Assembly: GCF_017255185.1 (NCBI RefSeq)
Contig: NZ_JAFKCZ010000007.1
Coordinates: 186,001 to 250,000 of the forward strand
Reading direction: 5' to 3'
DNA: 64,000 nt
From: Parahaliea mediterranea
GTDB lineage: Bacteria; Pseudomonadota; Gammaproteobacteria; Pseudomonadales; Halieaceae
The position numbers were made by a program, and so were the translations under genes. The notes under the pieces were generated by a model that was not told the origin of the DNA, made no database searches, and worked only from the letters and a program-made list of their open reading frames with translations. Shown piece by piece: positions 32,622 through 43,058 of this stretch (position 1 is its first letter; every line of letters begins with the position of its first letter).

Positions 32622-33485
32622 ATGGCAGTCGGAAAAGAAATACGCACCAAGATCTCCAGCATCCAGAGCACGCAGAAGATCACCAGCGCCATGGAAATGG
32701 TGGCGGCGAGCAAAATGCGCAAGGCCCAGGATCGCATGGAAGTCGGCAAGCCCTACGCCCGCCGCATGCGCGCGGTGGTGGGGCACCTGGCCAACTCCGC
32801 GCCGGAGTACCGCCACATCTACATGGTGGAGCGCGAGGTCAAGCGGGTCGGGTTTATCGTGGTATCCACCGACCGCGGCCTCTGCGGCGGCCTGAACATC
32901 AACCTGTTCAAGGCCACCGTGCGGGCGATGAAGGAGTGGGCCGACCAGGGGATCGAAATCGACCTGGGCCTGGTGGGCGCCAAGGCCGCGGCCTTCTTCA
33001 ACAGCTACGGCGGCAACGTGGTCTCCGCGACCCGGGATCTCGGCGAGGAACCTTCCCTGTCCGACCTGATCGGCGGTGTGAAAACCATGCTGGACGCCTA
33101 TGCCGATGGCCGCATCGACCGCCTGTTCCTGGTGAGCAACGAGTTCGTTAACACCATGACCCAGAATCCCAGCGTTGAGCAGCTGTTGCCGCTACCCGCT
33201 GAGGATTCCCAGGAAATGGCGCACCACTGGGACTACATCTACGAGCCGGACGCCAAGGAGCTGTTGGAGCACCTGTTGCGTCGGTATATCGAGTCCCAGG
33301 TGTACCAGGCCGTGGTGGAAAATGGCGCCTGTGAACAGGCCGCGCGGATGCTGGCGATGAAGAACGCCACCGACAACGCCGGGGAACTGATCGACGACCT
33401 GCAGCTGATTTACAACAAGGCGCGGCAGGCCGCCATTACCCAGGAGCTGTCCGAGATCGTGAGTGGCGCGGCGGCGATCAGCTAG
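32622..33485 (+). CDS. atpG: ATP synthase F1 subunit gamma
   Basis: 287-residue central shaft. N-terminal helix [20 protein letters not shown], the conserved [11 protein letters not shown], and C-terminal [20 protein letters not shown] with [15 protein letters not shown]. Complete. The gap to atpD (102 bp) contains a striking hairpin. Confidence 0.97.
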   Translation: MAVGKEIRTKISSIQSTQKITSAMEMVAASKMRKAQDRMEVGKPYARRMRAVVGHLANSAPEYRHIYMVEREVKRVGFIVVSTDRGLCGGLNINLFKATVRAMKEWADQGIEIDLGLVGAKAAAFFNSYGGNVVSATRDLGEEPSLSDLIGGVKTMLDAYADGRIDRLFLVSNEFVNTMTQNPSVEQLLPLPAEDSQEMAHHWDYIYEPDAKELLEHLLRRYIESQVYQAVVENGACEQAARMLAMKNATDNAGELIDDLQLIYNKARQAAITQELSEIVSGAAAIS

Positions 33486-34985
<1,500 letters not shown>

Positions 34986-35006
34986 CGCACGGGTAGAGGG
35001 CCCCCT

Positions 35007-35435
35007 ATGGCTATGACAATTCACTGCGACATCGTCAGTGCGGAAGAGGAAATCTATTCCGGACTGGTGGAGTTGTTGGTCGCAAGCGGCGAGATGGGCG
35101 AGCTCGGTATCAACTACGGGCACGCCCCGCTGCTGACCGCCCTCAAACCCGGCCCGGTACGCATCGTCACCCAGCAGGGCGACGAGCAGGTGTACTACGT
35201 TTCCGGCGGTTTCCTGGAAGTGCAGCCGGGGGTGGTAACCATCCTCGCGGACACTGCCCTGCGTGCCGACGACGTGGACGAGGCCGCAGCCGAGGAAGCG
35301 CGCCGCGAGGCGGAGCACGCCCTGGCCAACCAGACCGGGGATTTCGACTACGGTCGCGCCTCCTCGCAACTGGCCGAGGCCGCCGCCCAGCTGGCGACCC
35401 TGCGCAAGATGCGAAATCGCGCCGGGCGCGGCTGA
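35007..35435 (+). CDS. atpC: ATP synthase F1 subunit epsilon
   Basis: 142 residues: N-terminal beta-sandwich ([57 protein letters not shown]) and C-terminal helical hairpin rich in Ala and Glu. Regulates hydrolysis by the F1 head. Last gene of the operon, followed by a strong terminator. Confidence 0.97.
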   Translation: MAMTIHCDIVSAEEEIYSGLVELLVASGEMGELGINYGHAPLLTALKPGPVRIVTQQGDEQVYYVSGGFLEVQPGVVTILADTALRADDVDEAAAEEARREAEHALANQTGDFDYGRASSQLAEAAAQLATLRKMRNRAGRG

Positions 35436-35458
35436 TCGCCGTCCCAGGTAGCACTGAA

Positions 35459-35483
35459 ACCCCGGCATTGCCGGGGTTTTTCG
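35459..35483 (+). terminator. Rho-independent terminator of the atp operon
   Basis: AACCCCGGCATTGCCGGGGTT (9-bp stem, tight loop) followed directly by TTTTTCG, 23 nt after the atpC stop. A textbook intrinsic terminator. Confidence 0.92.
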
Positions 35484-35544
35484 TTTTGGGGGGGTGAAAG
35501 TGTGCCGCGTCTGTATGAATGACCCGAAAAACCGGGCGCCCCAC

Positions 35545-35639
35545 TGTAGGGTCGAATTCATTCGACCAAAAGCGGCGGAATGAATTCCGCCCTACAGGGG
35601 GATGCGCCACCGTTCGTGTAGGGTCGAATTCATTCGACC
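35545..35639. repeat. Second cluster of palindromic repeats, families A and B
   Basis: Copies at 35545-35567 and 35617-35639 are identical to family A (TGTAG plus GGTCGAATTCATTCGACC). Between them, at 35574-35596 in reverse orientation, is a variant with core GGCGGAATGAATTCCGCC (family B), in which the stem sequence has changed on both sides so that pairing is preserved. They sit in the 308-bp gap between atpC and the Rieske gene, which otherwise holds the atp terminator and nothing else I can recognise. Confidence 0.9.
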
Positions 35640-35743
35640 ACCGCCCATTAACAGCCAACACGACAGCGAAAATCCCCCGTCGTTGCCCGGCAGATCGATA
35701 GCGTGGCCAACGCCGCCAGTGTCGAGGAACCGCTTCGGCCTGA

Positions 35744-36169
35744 TCAGGCGCTATCGAACACGATTGTCATAAGCGAGCCATCGATGGAGAAGGGGAGTCG
35801 CTTGAGATCCTCTGTCGCGGGCCCGCGCACAACCCTGCCGGCGAGATCGAATTCGGAACCGTGACAGAGGCAGCGCCAACCGCCGCCGGGGCCAATACCC
35901 GACCTGGGTTCACAGGCCTGGTGGGTGCAAATGGCCAGCACTACCAGCCATTCCGGGTTGCCCAGTTCATCCCAGTGCGCGGCGTGTTCGGCCTTGTCCG
36001 GCCGGCGTAGAACGTGGACCACGTTGCCGCCCGACCACGCGATACGCCGGGTTGTCCCCGGCGCGATGCCGGCGATGGAGACCCGGAGGTCTCCCGCCGT
36101 ATTTGACCAGGCGTCACTCGCGATCAGCGGAAGGGTGCCGAGGGCGCCAATCAGGTCGCGCCTGCGCAC
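35744..36169 (-). CDS. Small exported Rieske [2Fe-2S] protein
   Basis: 141 residues. Rieske cluster ligands and disulfide cysteines are all present: C81-T-H83-x2-C86 and C100-L-C102-H103-GS. The N-terminus MRRRDLIGALGTLPLIASDA resembles a Tat signal (RRxDL followed by a hydrophobic run), fitting export of a folded Fe-S protein. GTG start at 36169, only 6 nt after the stop of the beta-propeller gene, so they are co-transcribed. It resembles the head of bc1 Rieske subunits but has no bc1 neighbours, so the redox partner is unknown. Confidence 0.82.
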   Translation of the reverse strand: MRRRDLIGALGTLPLIASDAWSNTAGDLRVSIAGIAPGTTRRIAWSGGNVVHVLRRPDKAEHAAHWDELGNPEWLVVLAICTHQACEPRSGIGPGGGWRCLCHGSEFDLAGRVVRGPATEDLKRLPFSIDGSLMTIVFDSA

Positions 36170-36175
36170 GGTGGC

Positions 36176-37336
36176 TTACTCGGTGCTGAACGCGATGCGC
36201 CGGGGTACCGTCCCCACCGGAATCTGGGCGACTTCCTCGATCTTCTCGATATCGATTACCGAAATGGAGTCGTCGCCAGGATTGGAGACGTAGGCGAACT
36301 TGCCCTCGGGGTCGCTGACAATCCAGTTGGGCTGCTTGCCAACGCCAACCGTTCCGCGCAGCTCAAAGTCCGGCAGGGAGTAGACCGCGACATAGTTGGC
36401 GACGGTCGCCGCGGCGAGCAGGTACTTGCCGTCTGGTGTCATCGCCAAACCGTGGTTGTAGGTATAGGGAAAGGCGGTCGGTAGTTTGTTGACATAGAGG
36501 TCGTCGCCATCGCGGGCACCGCCCTTGCCGGGGTCGTTCTCCAGCGGCGGCAACTTGATCGTTTCCACGTACTCGCCGGTATCGAGCCGACGAACTTCGA
36601 AGCCGTGCAACTTGGAAAGTTGCATGTACATGAGCTTGCGGTCGTCGTCGATGACGATGGGTCGATTGCCTTCCTGGCCCTTGCTGTCAATGGCCATCAC
36701 CAGTTCGCCGCGCTCGGTGTCATAGACATACACCGCGTCGGTCATCATATTTCCGGCATAGATGTGTTTGCCGTCGCGGGAAATTTCCAGCGAGTGATTG
36801 CCAAGGATCGCTGGCCACCACGAGGCGATGGTGCCATCGTCGGCATTGACCACGAGAATCCAGTTCCGGTTGTACATGGGAACGTAAATGAACTTGCCAT
36901 CTGGTGAGCGCGCCAGGTGGTGGGGCGAGCCGTCCACCGACAGTGACCAGAGTTGCTCCTTGGTGCGTGTATCAAAGGCAAGGACTTTGCCCGACTCGTT
37001 GGTCTGGTGTCCGAAGGGGCTGTTGTCATTGCCCTGCAGGGCGATGTAAAAACGTTCGCCATCGGGTGAGCCCATGACATCGTCGGTGTTGTCCCTGACT
37101 TCGATGTTCTTTACGACTTTGCGAGCCTGTGTATCGACCACCTGCACATCGTGGGATTCAAGGCTTTCCACCAGCAGGTAGTTTGCAACCGGCGCGGCGA
37201 AAGTCATGGAAGGGAGCAGCATCGAACAGATGCCCGCCGCGATGCGCGATTTAACCGCGCCGGTGAAAGACGTATTGCCGTGGGAGGGATTAGGTGATTT
37301 CAAGTCCGGGTTCTCCTGTATGTTTATTGATGTCAC
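36176..37336 (-). CDS. Periplasmic YVTN/YncE-like beta-propeller protein
   Basis: 386 residues with a signal-like segment near residues 30-48 (IAAGICSMLLPSMTFAAP). Repeated blade signatures include SPDGERFYIALQG, SPDGKFIYVPMYN, SRDGKHIYAGNMM, TPDGKYLLAAAT and DPEGKFAYVSNPG. Resembles 40-residue YVTN-repeat proteins and the propeller of amine-dehydrogenase-type subunits, but catalytic function cannot be assigned. Directly upstream of the Rieske gene; a candidate operator lies 51 nt before its start. Confidence 0.78.
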   Translation of the reverse strand: MTSINIQENPDLKSPNPSHGNTSFTGAVKSRIAAGICSMLLPSMTFAAPVANYLLVESLESHDVQVVDTQARKVVKNIEVRDNTDDVMGSPDGERFYIALQGNDNSPFGHQTNESGKVLAFDTRTKEQLWSLSVDGSPHHLARSPDGKFIYVPMYNRNWILVVNADDGTIASWWPAILGNHSLEISRDGKHIYAGNMMTDAVYVYDTERGELVMAIDSKGQEGNRPIVIDDDRKLMYMQLSKLHGFEVRRLDTGEYVETIKLPPLENDPGKGGARDGDDLYVNKLPTAFPYTYNHGLAMTPDGKYLLAAATVANYVAVYSLPDFELRGTVGVGKQPNWIVSDPEGKFAYVSNPGDDSISVIDIEKIEEVAQIPVGTVPRRIAFSTE

Positions 37337-37386
37337 CAGAGTGCTTGTAGCCGAGGGTGAACATACGTCGAACCCGGAGGGTTTTC

Positions 37387-37402
37387 GGCAACAAATATTG
37401 CC
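37387..37402. promoter_or_regulatory. Candidate Crp/Fnr operator upstream of the propeller gene
   Basis: GGCAACAAATATTGCC, arms GGCAA/TTGCC. Its first 14 bases match, with one difference, the sequence at 38209-38222 in the neighbouring divergent promoter region. Confidence 0.4.
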
Positions 37403-37452
37403 ATCCGGCTTTTTTGTTAGGCGGGGCAGCTCGCGTGTCGAGCTTGAAACGG

Positions 37453-38157
37453 CTAGGTTTCGGTTTGCGCGTCCTCGGTCAGCAGGGAGTAATAGAGAGC
37501 GCGAAACCGCGGATAGTCATGGATGATGATCTTGCGGTAGTGCAGGGAGATCATTCCGCTGCGCTCCAGCGAACGGATTTCCCGTCCCACGCTTTGTCGA
37601 CTTGAGCCGAGAACACTGGCAATGAGTTCGTGGGTGACCTCGGCCAGAACCGCGGTCTCACCCTCGATACTACCGCGAGAGGACACCAGGCGGCACAGCA
37701 GTCGCGCGATGCGCTGCTGCAGGTTGAGCAGGGTGATTTCATTGAGCATGGTCATCAGGTAGCGCGTTCGCCGGCCCAGCAGCGTGCACATGCTGCGGGC
37801 AATTTCGCCCTCCTCCCGCAGCAGGCCGCGAAAATCCCCCGCGCCGAGGCGGAACAGTTCGATATCCGTGGCGGCAACGGCGGTATTGCTGCGCGGCAGG
37901 CCATCCATGATCGACATGAGTCCAAAACACTCATTGGCCTGAATGGCGGTAATCATGACTTCCGAACCCTCGCTGTCAAAAGCGAAGATCTGTACTTCGC
38001 CCGACAGCAGCTGGTAGGTGGCCTCCGCCTGCTCGCCGACAGAGTAGATGGCCTTTCCCCGGGGCAGGTTCAGGCGCGAACCCTTGGCCATGACTTTTGC
38101 CTGCACCGCCTCGGGAAGCTGGGAAATCCAGTTGTTGCTCGTGCCGAGATCATGCAT
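37453..38157 (-). CDS. Crp/Fnr-family transcriptional regulator (locus 2)
   Basis: 234 residues from ATG 38157, chosen for the CAGGAG ribosome site just before it; upstream codons are Pro/Ala-rich and unlike the family. Sensor beta-roll (YQLLSGEVQIFAFDSEGSEV, NECFGLMSIMDGLPR) and winged helix VTHELIASVLGSSRQSVGRE. No Fnr-type cysteine cluster. Upstream of the propeller-Rieske pair on the same strand and divergent from a TonB-dependent receptor gene. Same architecture as the regulator at 10.2 kb, but the two proteins differ clearly in sequence. Confidence 0.87.
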   Translation of the reverse strand: MHDLGTSNNWISQLPEAVQAKVMAKGSRLNLPRGKAIYSVGEQAEATYQLLSGEVQIFAFDSEGSEVMITAIQANECFGLMSIMDGLPRSNTAVAATDIELFRLGAGDFRGLLREEGEIARSMCTLLGRRTRYLMTMLNEITLLNLQQRIARLLCRLVSSRGSIEGETAVLAEVTHELIASVLGSSRQSVGREIRSLERSGMISLHYRKIIIHDYPRFRALYYSLLTEDAQTET

Positions 38158-38208
38158 GGGATTCTCCTGTACAGCCTTGCTTTGAAATTGGGGGCCGGCG
38201 GGCCTGTT

Positions 38209-38222
38209 GGCAACAAATGTTG
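38209..38222. promoter_or_regulatory. Candidate operator between Crp/Fnr gene and TonB receptor
   Basis: GGCAACAAATGTTG, containing CAACAAATGTTG (a near-palindrome) in the 246-bp divergent region; 13 of 14 bases are shared with the site upstream of the propeller gene. Confidence 0.4.
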
Positions 38223-38403
38223 TTTTTGCCGCCGGGGCCGCGGGATAGGGTAGTGGATGCGGTTGGATAAAAACGCGCACCGTACATTCGGGCCCTTGTA
38301 ACCCGCTGCCAGGCCCTGGCGAGCCATGTGCTTAATAGCGCGCATGGCCCGCGCGGTGATGTCACCAGCCTAATTCTATAACTACAGACAAGAGAATTCC
38401 CAC

Positions 38404-40767
38404 ATGACTGAACGTCCAGCTCACCGCATTGTTGCGGCAGTATTCCAGCACCGATTGCGAAATGCGGGCGCCCCCGCCGTCGCGGCAGTTTCCCTGCTTC
38501 ACCTGTTGGCTCCGGCCCCGGTACAGGCACAGGCGCTGGAGGAAGTGATCGTCACCGCGACCAAGCGTGCCCAGGGCCTGCAGGATGTGCCCATCGCCAT
38601 GTCGGTCATGACGGGCAACGGCATGCGGGAGGGCGGCATACAGGGCCTGGACGAGATGTCGGCCTACATGCCCTCTGTGCATATTACGGAAGCCACCGAT
38701 GGCGACCAGATATTTATCCGCGGCGTTGGTTCCGGGGTCAACTTCGGTTTTGAACAGTCGGTGGGGATGTTTATCGACGGTGTCTACTTTGGTCGCGGTC
38801 GCAACGCGCGTTTTGCGTTTCTGGACGTGGAGCGGGTTGAGGTACTCAAGGGCCCGCAATCCACACTGTTTGGCAAAAACACCATCGCCGGCGCGATCAA
38901 CATTAGCAGCGCCAAGCCCAGCGCGCAGTTTGAGTCGTATCTGGAGGCCAACTACAACACCGAACTGGAGGGGCGTGGTGTGACGGGCGTGCTGTCCGGC
39001 CCGATAACGGACACGCTCGCCGGGCGAATCGTTGGCCTTAGTTACCAGGACAACGGTTATGTGGAAAACACCTATGTCGGCGAAGACGGGCCGCAGATGG
39101 ACAAGTAGGCATTGCGGGGGACCCTGGCCTGGGATGCCTGCGAGGACCTGAGCCTGGAATTGAAGGTGGAAACCGGCGGTTTCGACATGATCGGTCGCCC
39201 GCAGATGATCGGCAAGGCTTCCGATACCGCCATTGCGCTGTACCGGACGGTTTATCCGGATTTCCAGCCCGGCTTCAATTACGAGCGCAGCATGGCCAAT
39301 ATTCGCGGCACCGGCAAGCGCCGGGGAGAATATGACAACACCGACTCGCAGGTCTACCAGTTGACCGCCGACTACCAGCTCGGCGGCCACTCATTGCGTT
39401 CGATCACGGCCTTTACCGAATACGATTTCCGGCTCTACAAGGACGCCGACTACAGCCCGCTGGAAACCCAGGCCCAGCTGCGCGAGGAGTGGCACGAGCA
39501 GTTTAGCCAGGAATTCCTGTTCATGTCCGCTCCGGGCGGCACACTGGAATACAAACTGGGACTGTTCTACCAGGACACCGACCTGCATCACCACGAGGAA
39601 ATCGACGTTTCATTGAGTAACCTCGGCGCGGCGGGCCTGCCGCTGCCGCCATTGGATGCCTCCACCAACCACACGTTCAAGCAGCAGGGCGAGAGCTGGT
39701 CCGGCTTCGCGGAACTCACCTGGAACGTCAGCGATCGATTTCGCGCGACCGCGGGCCTGCGCGAGTCCCACGACAATAAAACCATGACCAACACCACGTT
39801 TGTCGGTGAATACCAGAACCCCGTGGAGGCCGACCCCTTCCTGTGCGATGCCTACGCCAATGCGCTGAATTTCATCAAGTGCTTTACCTTCGATGAAAAC
39901 ACGCCGGGTTTTGACAACCAGCGCAGCGAGCGCCACACCACCGGCAGCCTTGCATTGCAGTACGACATTGACCCGGCGGTAATGGCCTACCTCACCGTGT
40001 CCAACGGCTACAAGGGCGGCGGCTACGATGAAAGCAACCGCCTGGCCAGCGTCGACAACGAAGAGTTTGGCGATGAAACCGTGCAGTCGGCGGAGCTCGG
40101 GCTCAAGGCCGAACTGCTGGATCGCCGCATGCGCCTGAACCTCGCCACCCACTACAGCGAATACGACGACATGCAGGTCAGCACCTTTGACGGCAACAGC
40201 AGCTTCGTGGTCGGTAACGCCTCCCAGTCGCGCGTGCGTGGGGTTGAGAGCGACCTCGAGTTCGCCTGGAGCGAGGCTTTGCGGTTGACCGGGGCGGTGT
40301 CCTATCTCGATGCCCACTACACCGCTTTCCCCGATGCCGCCTGCAATGCGCAGCAGGACGCCGCCTGGGAAGGCGAGGGTCCGTGCAAGCAGTCACTTGC
40401 CGGGGCACCTTTGCAGTTTGCGCCGCAGTGGTCGGCAATGCTGGCTGCGCAATACACCGCGAGCCTGAGTGGTGGCTGGGACCTGCAGATGAACCTGACG
40501 ACAACCTTCAGCGACGACTATGAAGTCGCCAACGATCTGGATGAGAACCTGCGCGTCGATGCCTATTGGAAGGCCGACGCCCGTGTTGGGCTGTACTCCG
40601 GCGATGGCCGCTGGATGCTGGCCCTGCTGGCGAAGAATATCACCGACGAGAAAGTGCTGGCCTGGGGCAACGACGTGCCCCTGGGCAGCGTCGGCTTTGC
40701 CAATACCTACCATATGCAGATCGATCCGCCGCGCAGCTACGAGTTGCAGCTTCGCTACTCGCTCTGA
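38404..40767 (+). pseudogene. TonB-dependent receptor interrupted by one in-frame TAG
   Basis: One frame of 788 codons encodes a complete receptor: signal peptide, TonB-box region ALEEVIVTATKR, plug (LQDVPIAMSVM, IFIRGVGSGVNF, GMFIDGVYFGRG, VLKGPQSTLFGKNTIAGAIN) and a barrel ending RSYELQLRYSL. It is broken at 39106-39108 by TAG, between QMDK and ALRGTLAWDA. The position normally holds Trp in this family (W-x-x-RGTLxW), so a TGG to TAG change explains it. Everything after continues in frame with no other damage. This is either a recent pseudogene, a suppressed amber codon or a sequencing error. It was presumably regulated by the divergent Crp/Fnr gene. Confidence 0.88.
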
Positions 40768-40812
40768 CGCGGCCGGCGCCGGCTCGTTCCCGGGGGGCGG
40801 GCGGGACGCCGT

Positions 40813-41562
40813 TTACAGCAGGTTCCAGAGCGTATCGAACAGCAGCTGCTGGGTCTGGGCGATGGCCTGGGAATCAATGATCACCACCACCGGATAATTT
40901 TGCGCGGCGAGGGTGATCAACGCGACCTTCGGCGGGTAAATCGCGATATAGGAGGCGTCGGTGTCTTCCGCGGCCGGGAGCCACTTGCGCTCCGCCAGCT
41001 CGGCGTCGTCGCCGCCGGCGCCCACCGCCAGCACCCGCACCCGTATGCCGCGTTCAATGCGCTGGCGGGTGAAGTTGGGAAAGGGGCGGTAGAGGTGTTC
41101 CCGCAGGGAGCGGGTCGAGATGACTGAATAACCGCGCCGGGGATCCCGCCCGGCACTTTCCAGCAGGTCCCGTAGCATCAGTTCCACGCCGTCGTCGCCT
41201 TCGTAGAATCGCACGTTGCCCGGGCTGAAGGTGGTTTGGGTCTGCTTGAGCGCGGGGATGATTTCGCTGCGCAGCTGCTCGACCGCCTGGTTCAGGGCCT
41301 GCTGCTTGCGCTCGGCGAGGCTCATCAGGCGCTCCGGGTCCTCCGCCTGGAACACCCGCCGGCGACCCTTGGGGAAATAGCTGACCACGCCCTTGGTGGC
41401 GAGTTGCTTGAGGGTTTCGTAGGCTGTGCCGCGATTGATACCCGCCTCGACGGCGATATCGCGGATCGAGGCCGGCCCCAGTTTCAGCAGGGCGCGATAG
41501 ATGGCGACCTGGCGTGCATCGAGGTCGAGGTGGCGCAGGGCGTCCAGTTTCAGTGTTGTCAT
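40813..41562 (-). CDS. TrmB-family transcriptional regulator
   Basis: About 249 residues (start at ATG 41562; an in-frame ATG at 41583 would add 7). N-terminal winged helix typical of TrmB: LDLDARQVAIYRALLKLGPA, SIRDIAVEAGINRGTAYETL, FPKGRRRVFQAEDPERL, then a coiled-coil and a C-terminal effector domain with KVALITLAAQNYPVVVIIDS. TrmB proteins typically sense sugars. Divergent from glmU-glmS, with two copies of one palindrome in the shared promoter region, one overlapping its own start. It is therefore a likely autoregulated repressor of amino-sugar synthesis (inference). No clear ribosome site for either start. Confidence 0.8.
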   Translation of the reverse strand: MTTLKLDALRHLDLDARQVAIYRALLKLGPASIRDIAVEAGINRGTAYETLKQLATKGVVSYFPKGRRRVFQAEDPERLMSLAERKQQALNQAVEQLRSEIIPALKQTQTTFSPGNVRFYEGDDGVELMLRDLLESAGRDPRRGYSVISTRSLREHLYRPFPNFTRQRIERGIRVRVLAVGAGGDDAELAERKWLPAAEDTDASYIAIYPPKVALITLAAQNYPVVVIIDSQAIAQTQQLLFDTLWNLL

Positions 41563-41575
41563 TAATTTTCTGACA
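41557..41575. promoter_or_regulatory. Operator copy 1 (overlaps TrmB-family gene start)
   Basis: TGTCATTAATTTTCTGACA; its complement TGTCAGAAAATTAATGACA equals copy 2 except for one base. TGTCA-N9-TGACA symmetry. Confidence 0.6.
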
Positions 41576-41629
41576 AAGTGCATTGTATTGGAGAAATGTG
41601 AGGCTAATATGGGCCTATCGATCTGACCG

Positions 41630-41648
41630 TGTCAAAAAATTAATGACA
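41630..41648. promoter_or_regulatory. Operator copy 2 (upstream of glmU)
   Basis: TGTCAAAAAATTAATGACA, 18/19 identical to copy 1 read on the other strand, centred 73 bp away (seven helical turns). It abuts a possible -10 element TATAAG at 41649-41654, so a bound protein would block the glmU promoter. Confidence 0.6.
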
Positions 41649-41691
41649 TATAAGATGGTCGGAAACCGTTGTTGACCAATCAGGGGACGCC

Positions 41692-43056
41692 ATGAAGCTC
41701 GAAGTCATTGTCCTTGCCGCCGGCAAGGGTACCCGCATGCGTTCAGACAAACCGAAGGTACTGCACCGTCTGGCGGGGCGCCCCCTGCTGTCCCACGTCC
41801 TCGATACGGCGGCGAGCCTCGGCGCCGATCGCCTGCACGTGGTGGTCGGTCACGGCGCCGGGCAGGTGCGCGAGCACTACGCCGGGCGCCCGATAAGCTG
41901 GGTGGAACAGCGCGAACAGCTGGGTACCGGTCACGCCGTGTTGCAGGCCCTGCCCGAGGTGGATGACGACGCGACCGTGCTGGTGCTGTACGGCGATGTT
42001 CCCCTGTTGAGCGCCGATACCCTGCGCCCGCTGGTGGCGGCGGCGAGCGACACGATGGCGCTGTTGACCGCCGAGGTGGCGGAACCCGCGGGTTACGGCC
42101 GCATTGTGCGCGGCGCCGCCGGGGAGTTCCGCGCGGTGGTGGAAGAGCGCGACGCCTCCGCGGAGGATCGGGCCATTCACGAAATCAACAGCGGGGTTCT
42201 GGCGGCGCCGGCGGCCCTGCTCAAGGAGTACCTGCCCCGGGTGGGCAACGACAACAGCCAGGGCGAGTACTACCTCCCCGAGGCGCTGTCGCTGCATGTG
42301 GCGAGTGGGGCGACGGTCGCGACGAGCCTCGCCGCCACCGAACTGGAAATTCTCGGCGTGAATGATCGCCTGCAGCTGGCGGAAGTGGAGCGAGCCTACC
42401 AACAGGGCCTGGCGCGGCAACTGCTGCTGGATGGCGTGCAGTTGGCCGACCCCGCCCGCATCGATATTCGCGGTTCCCTGCGGTGCGGACGGGACGTGTT
42501 CATCGACATCGACGCCGTGTTCGAGGGCGAGGTCACCCTGGGCGACAATGTCACCATCGGCCCGAATTGCGTACTGATCGACACGCAGGTCGGTGACGGC
42601 GCCACAGTACACGCCATGAGTCACCTGCAGGAAGCGGAAGTCGGTGGCCACTGCAATGTGGGGCCCTACGCGCGGCTGCGTCCCGGCACGGCACTGGCGG
42701 ACGGCGCCCGGGTGGGCAATTTCGTGGAGACCAAAAAGGCGCGCGTCGGCGCCGGCAGCAAAATCAATCACCTGTCCTACATAGGTGACTGCGAGATGGG
42801 CGGTGGCGTCAACATCGGCGCGGGCACCATCACCTGCAATTACGATGGCGCCAACAAACACCTGACGGCCATTGGCGACGGTGTCTTCGTCGGCTCCAAC
42901 AGCACCCTGGTGGCGCCGGTGGAAATCAGCGCCGGTGGTTTTGTCGCCGCCGGGTCCACCGTCACCAAAGGGGTGGGCGAGGACGAACTGGCGGTCGCCC
43001 GCGGCCGCCAACGCAATATCCAGGGCTGGACGCGCCCGCAGAAGCAGGAGGACTGA
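41692..43056 (+). CDS. glmU: Bifunctional UDP-GlcNAc pyrophosphorylase / GlcN-1-P acetyltransferase
   Basis: Makes UDP-GlcNAc for peptidoglycan and LPS. 454 residues: N-terminal nucleotidyltransferase (VIVLAAGKGTRMRSDKPKVL, GTGHAVLQ, VLYGDVPLLS) and C-terminal left-handed beta-helix acetyltransferase with hexapeptide repeats (GNFVETKKARVG, NHLSYIGDCEMGGGVNIGAG, ITCNYDGANKH). Complete. glmS follows after 2 nt. Promoter region shared with the TrmB-family gene. Confidence 0.97.
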   Translation: MKLEVIVLAAGKGTRMRSDKPKVLHRLAGRPLLSHVLDTAASLGADRLHVVVGHGAGQVREHYAGRPISWVEQREQLGTGHAVLQALPEVDDDATVLVLYGDVPLLSADTLRPLVAAASDTMALLTAEVAEPAGYGRIVRGAAGEFRAVVEERDASAEDRAIHEINSGVLAAPAALLKEYLPRVGNDNSQGEYYLPEALSLHVASGATVATSLAATELEILGVNDRLQLAEVERAYQQGLARQLLLDGVQLADPARIDIRGSLRCGRDVFIDIDAVFEGEVTLGDNVTIGPNCVLIDTQVGDGATVHAMSHLQEAEVGGHCNVGPYARLRPGTALADGARVGNFVETKKARVGAGSKINHLSYIGDCEMGGGVNIGAGTITCNYDGANKHLTAIGDGVFVGSNSTLVAPVEISAGGFVAAGSTVTKGVGEDELAVARGRQRNIQGWTRPQKQED

Positions 43057-43058
43057 GT

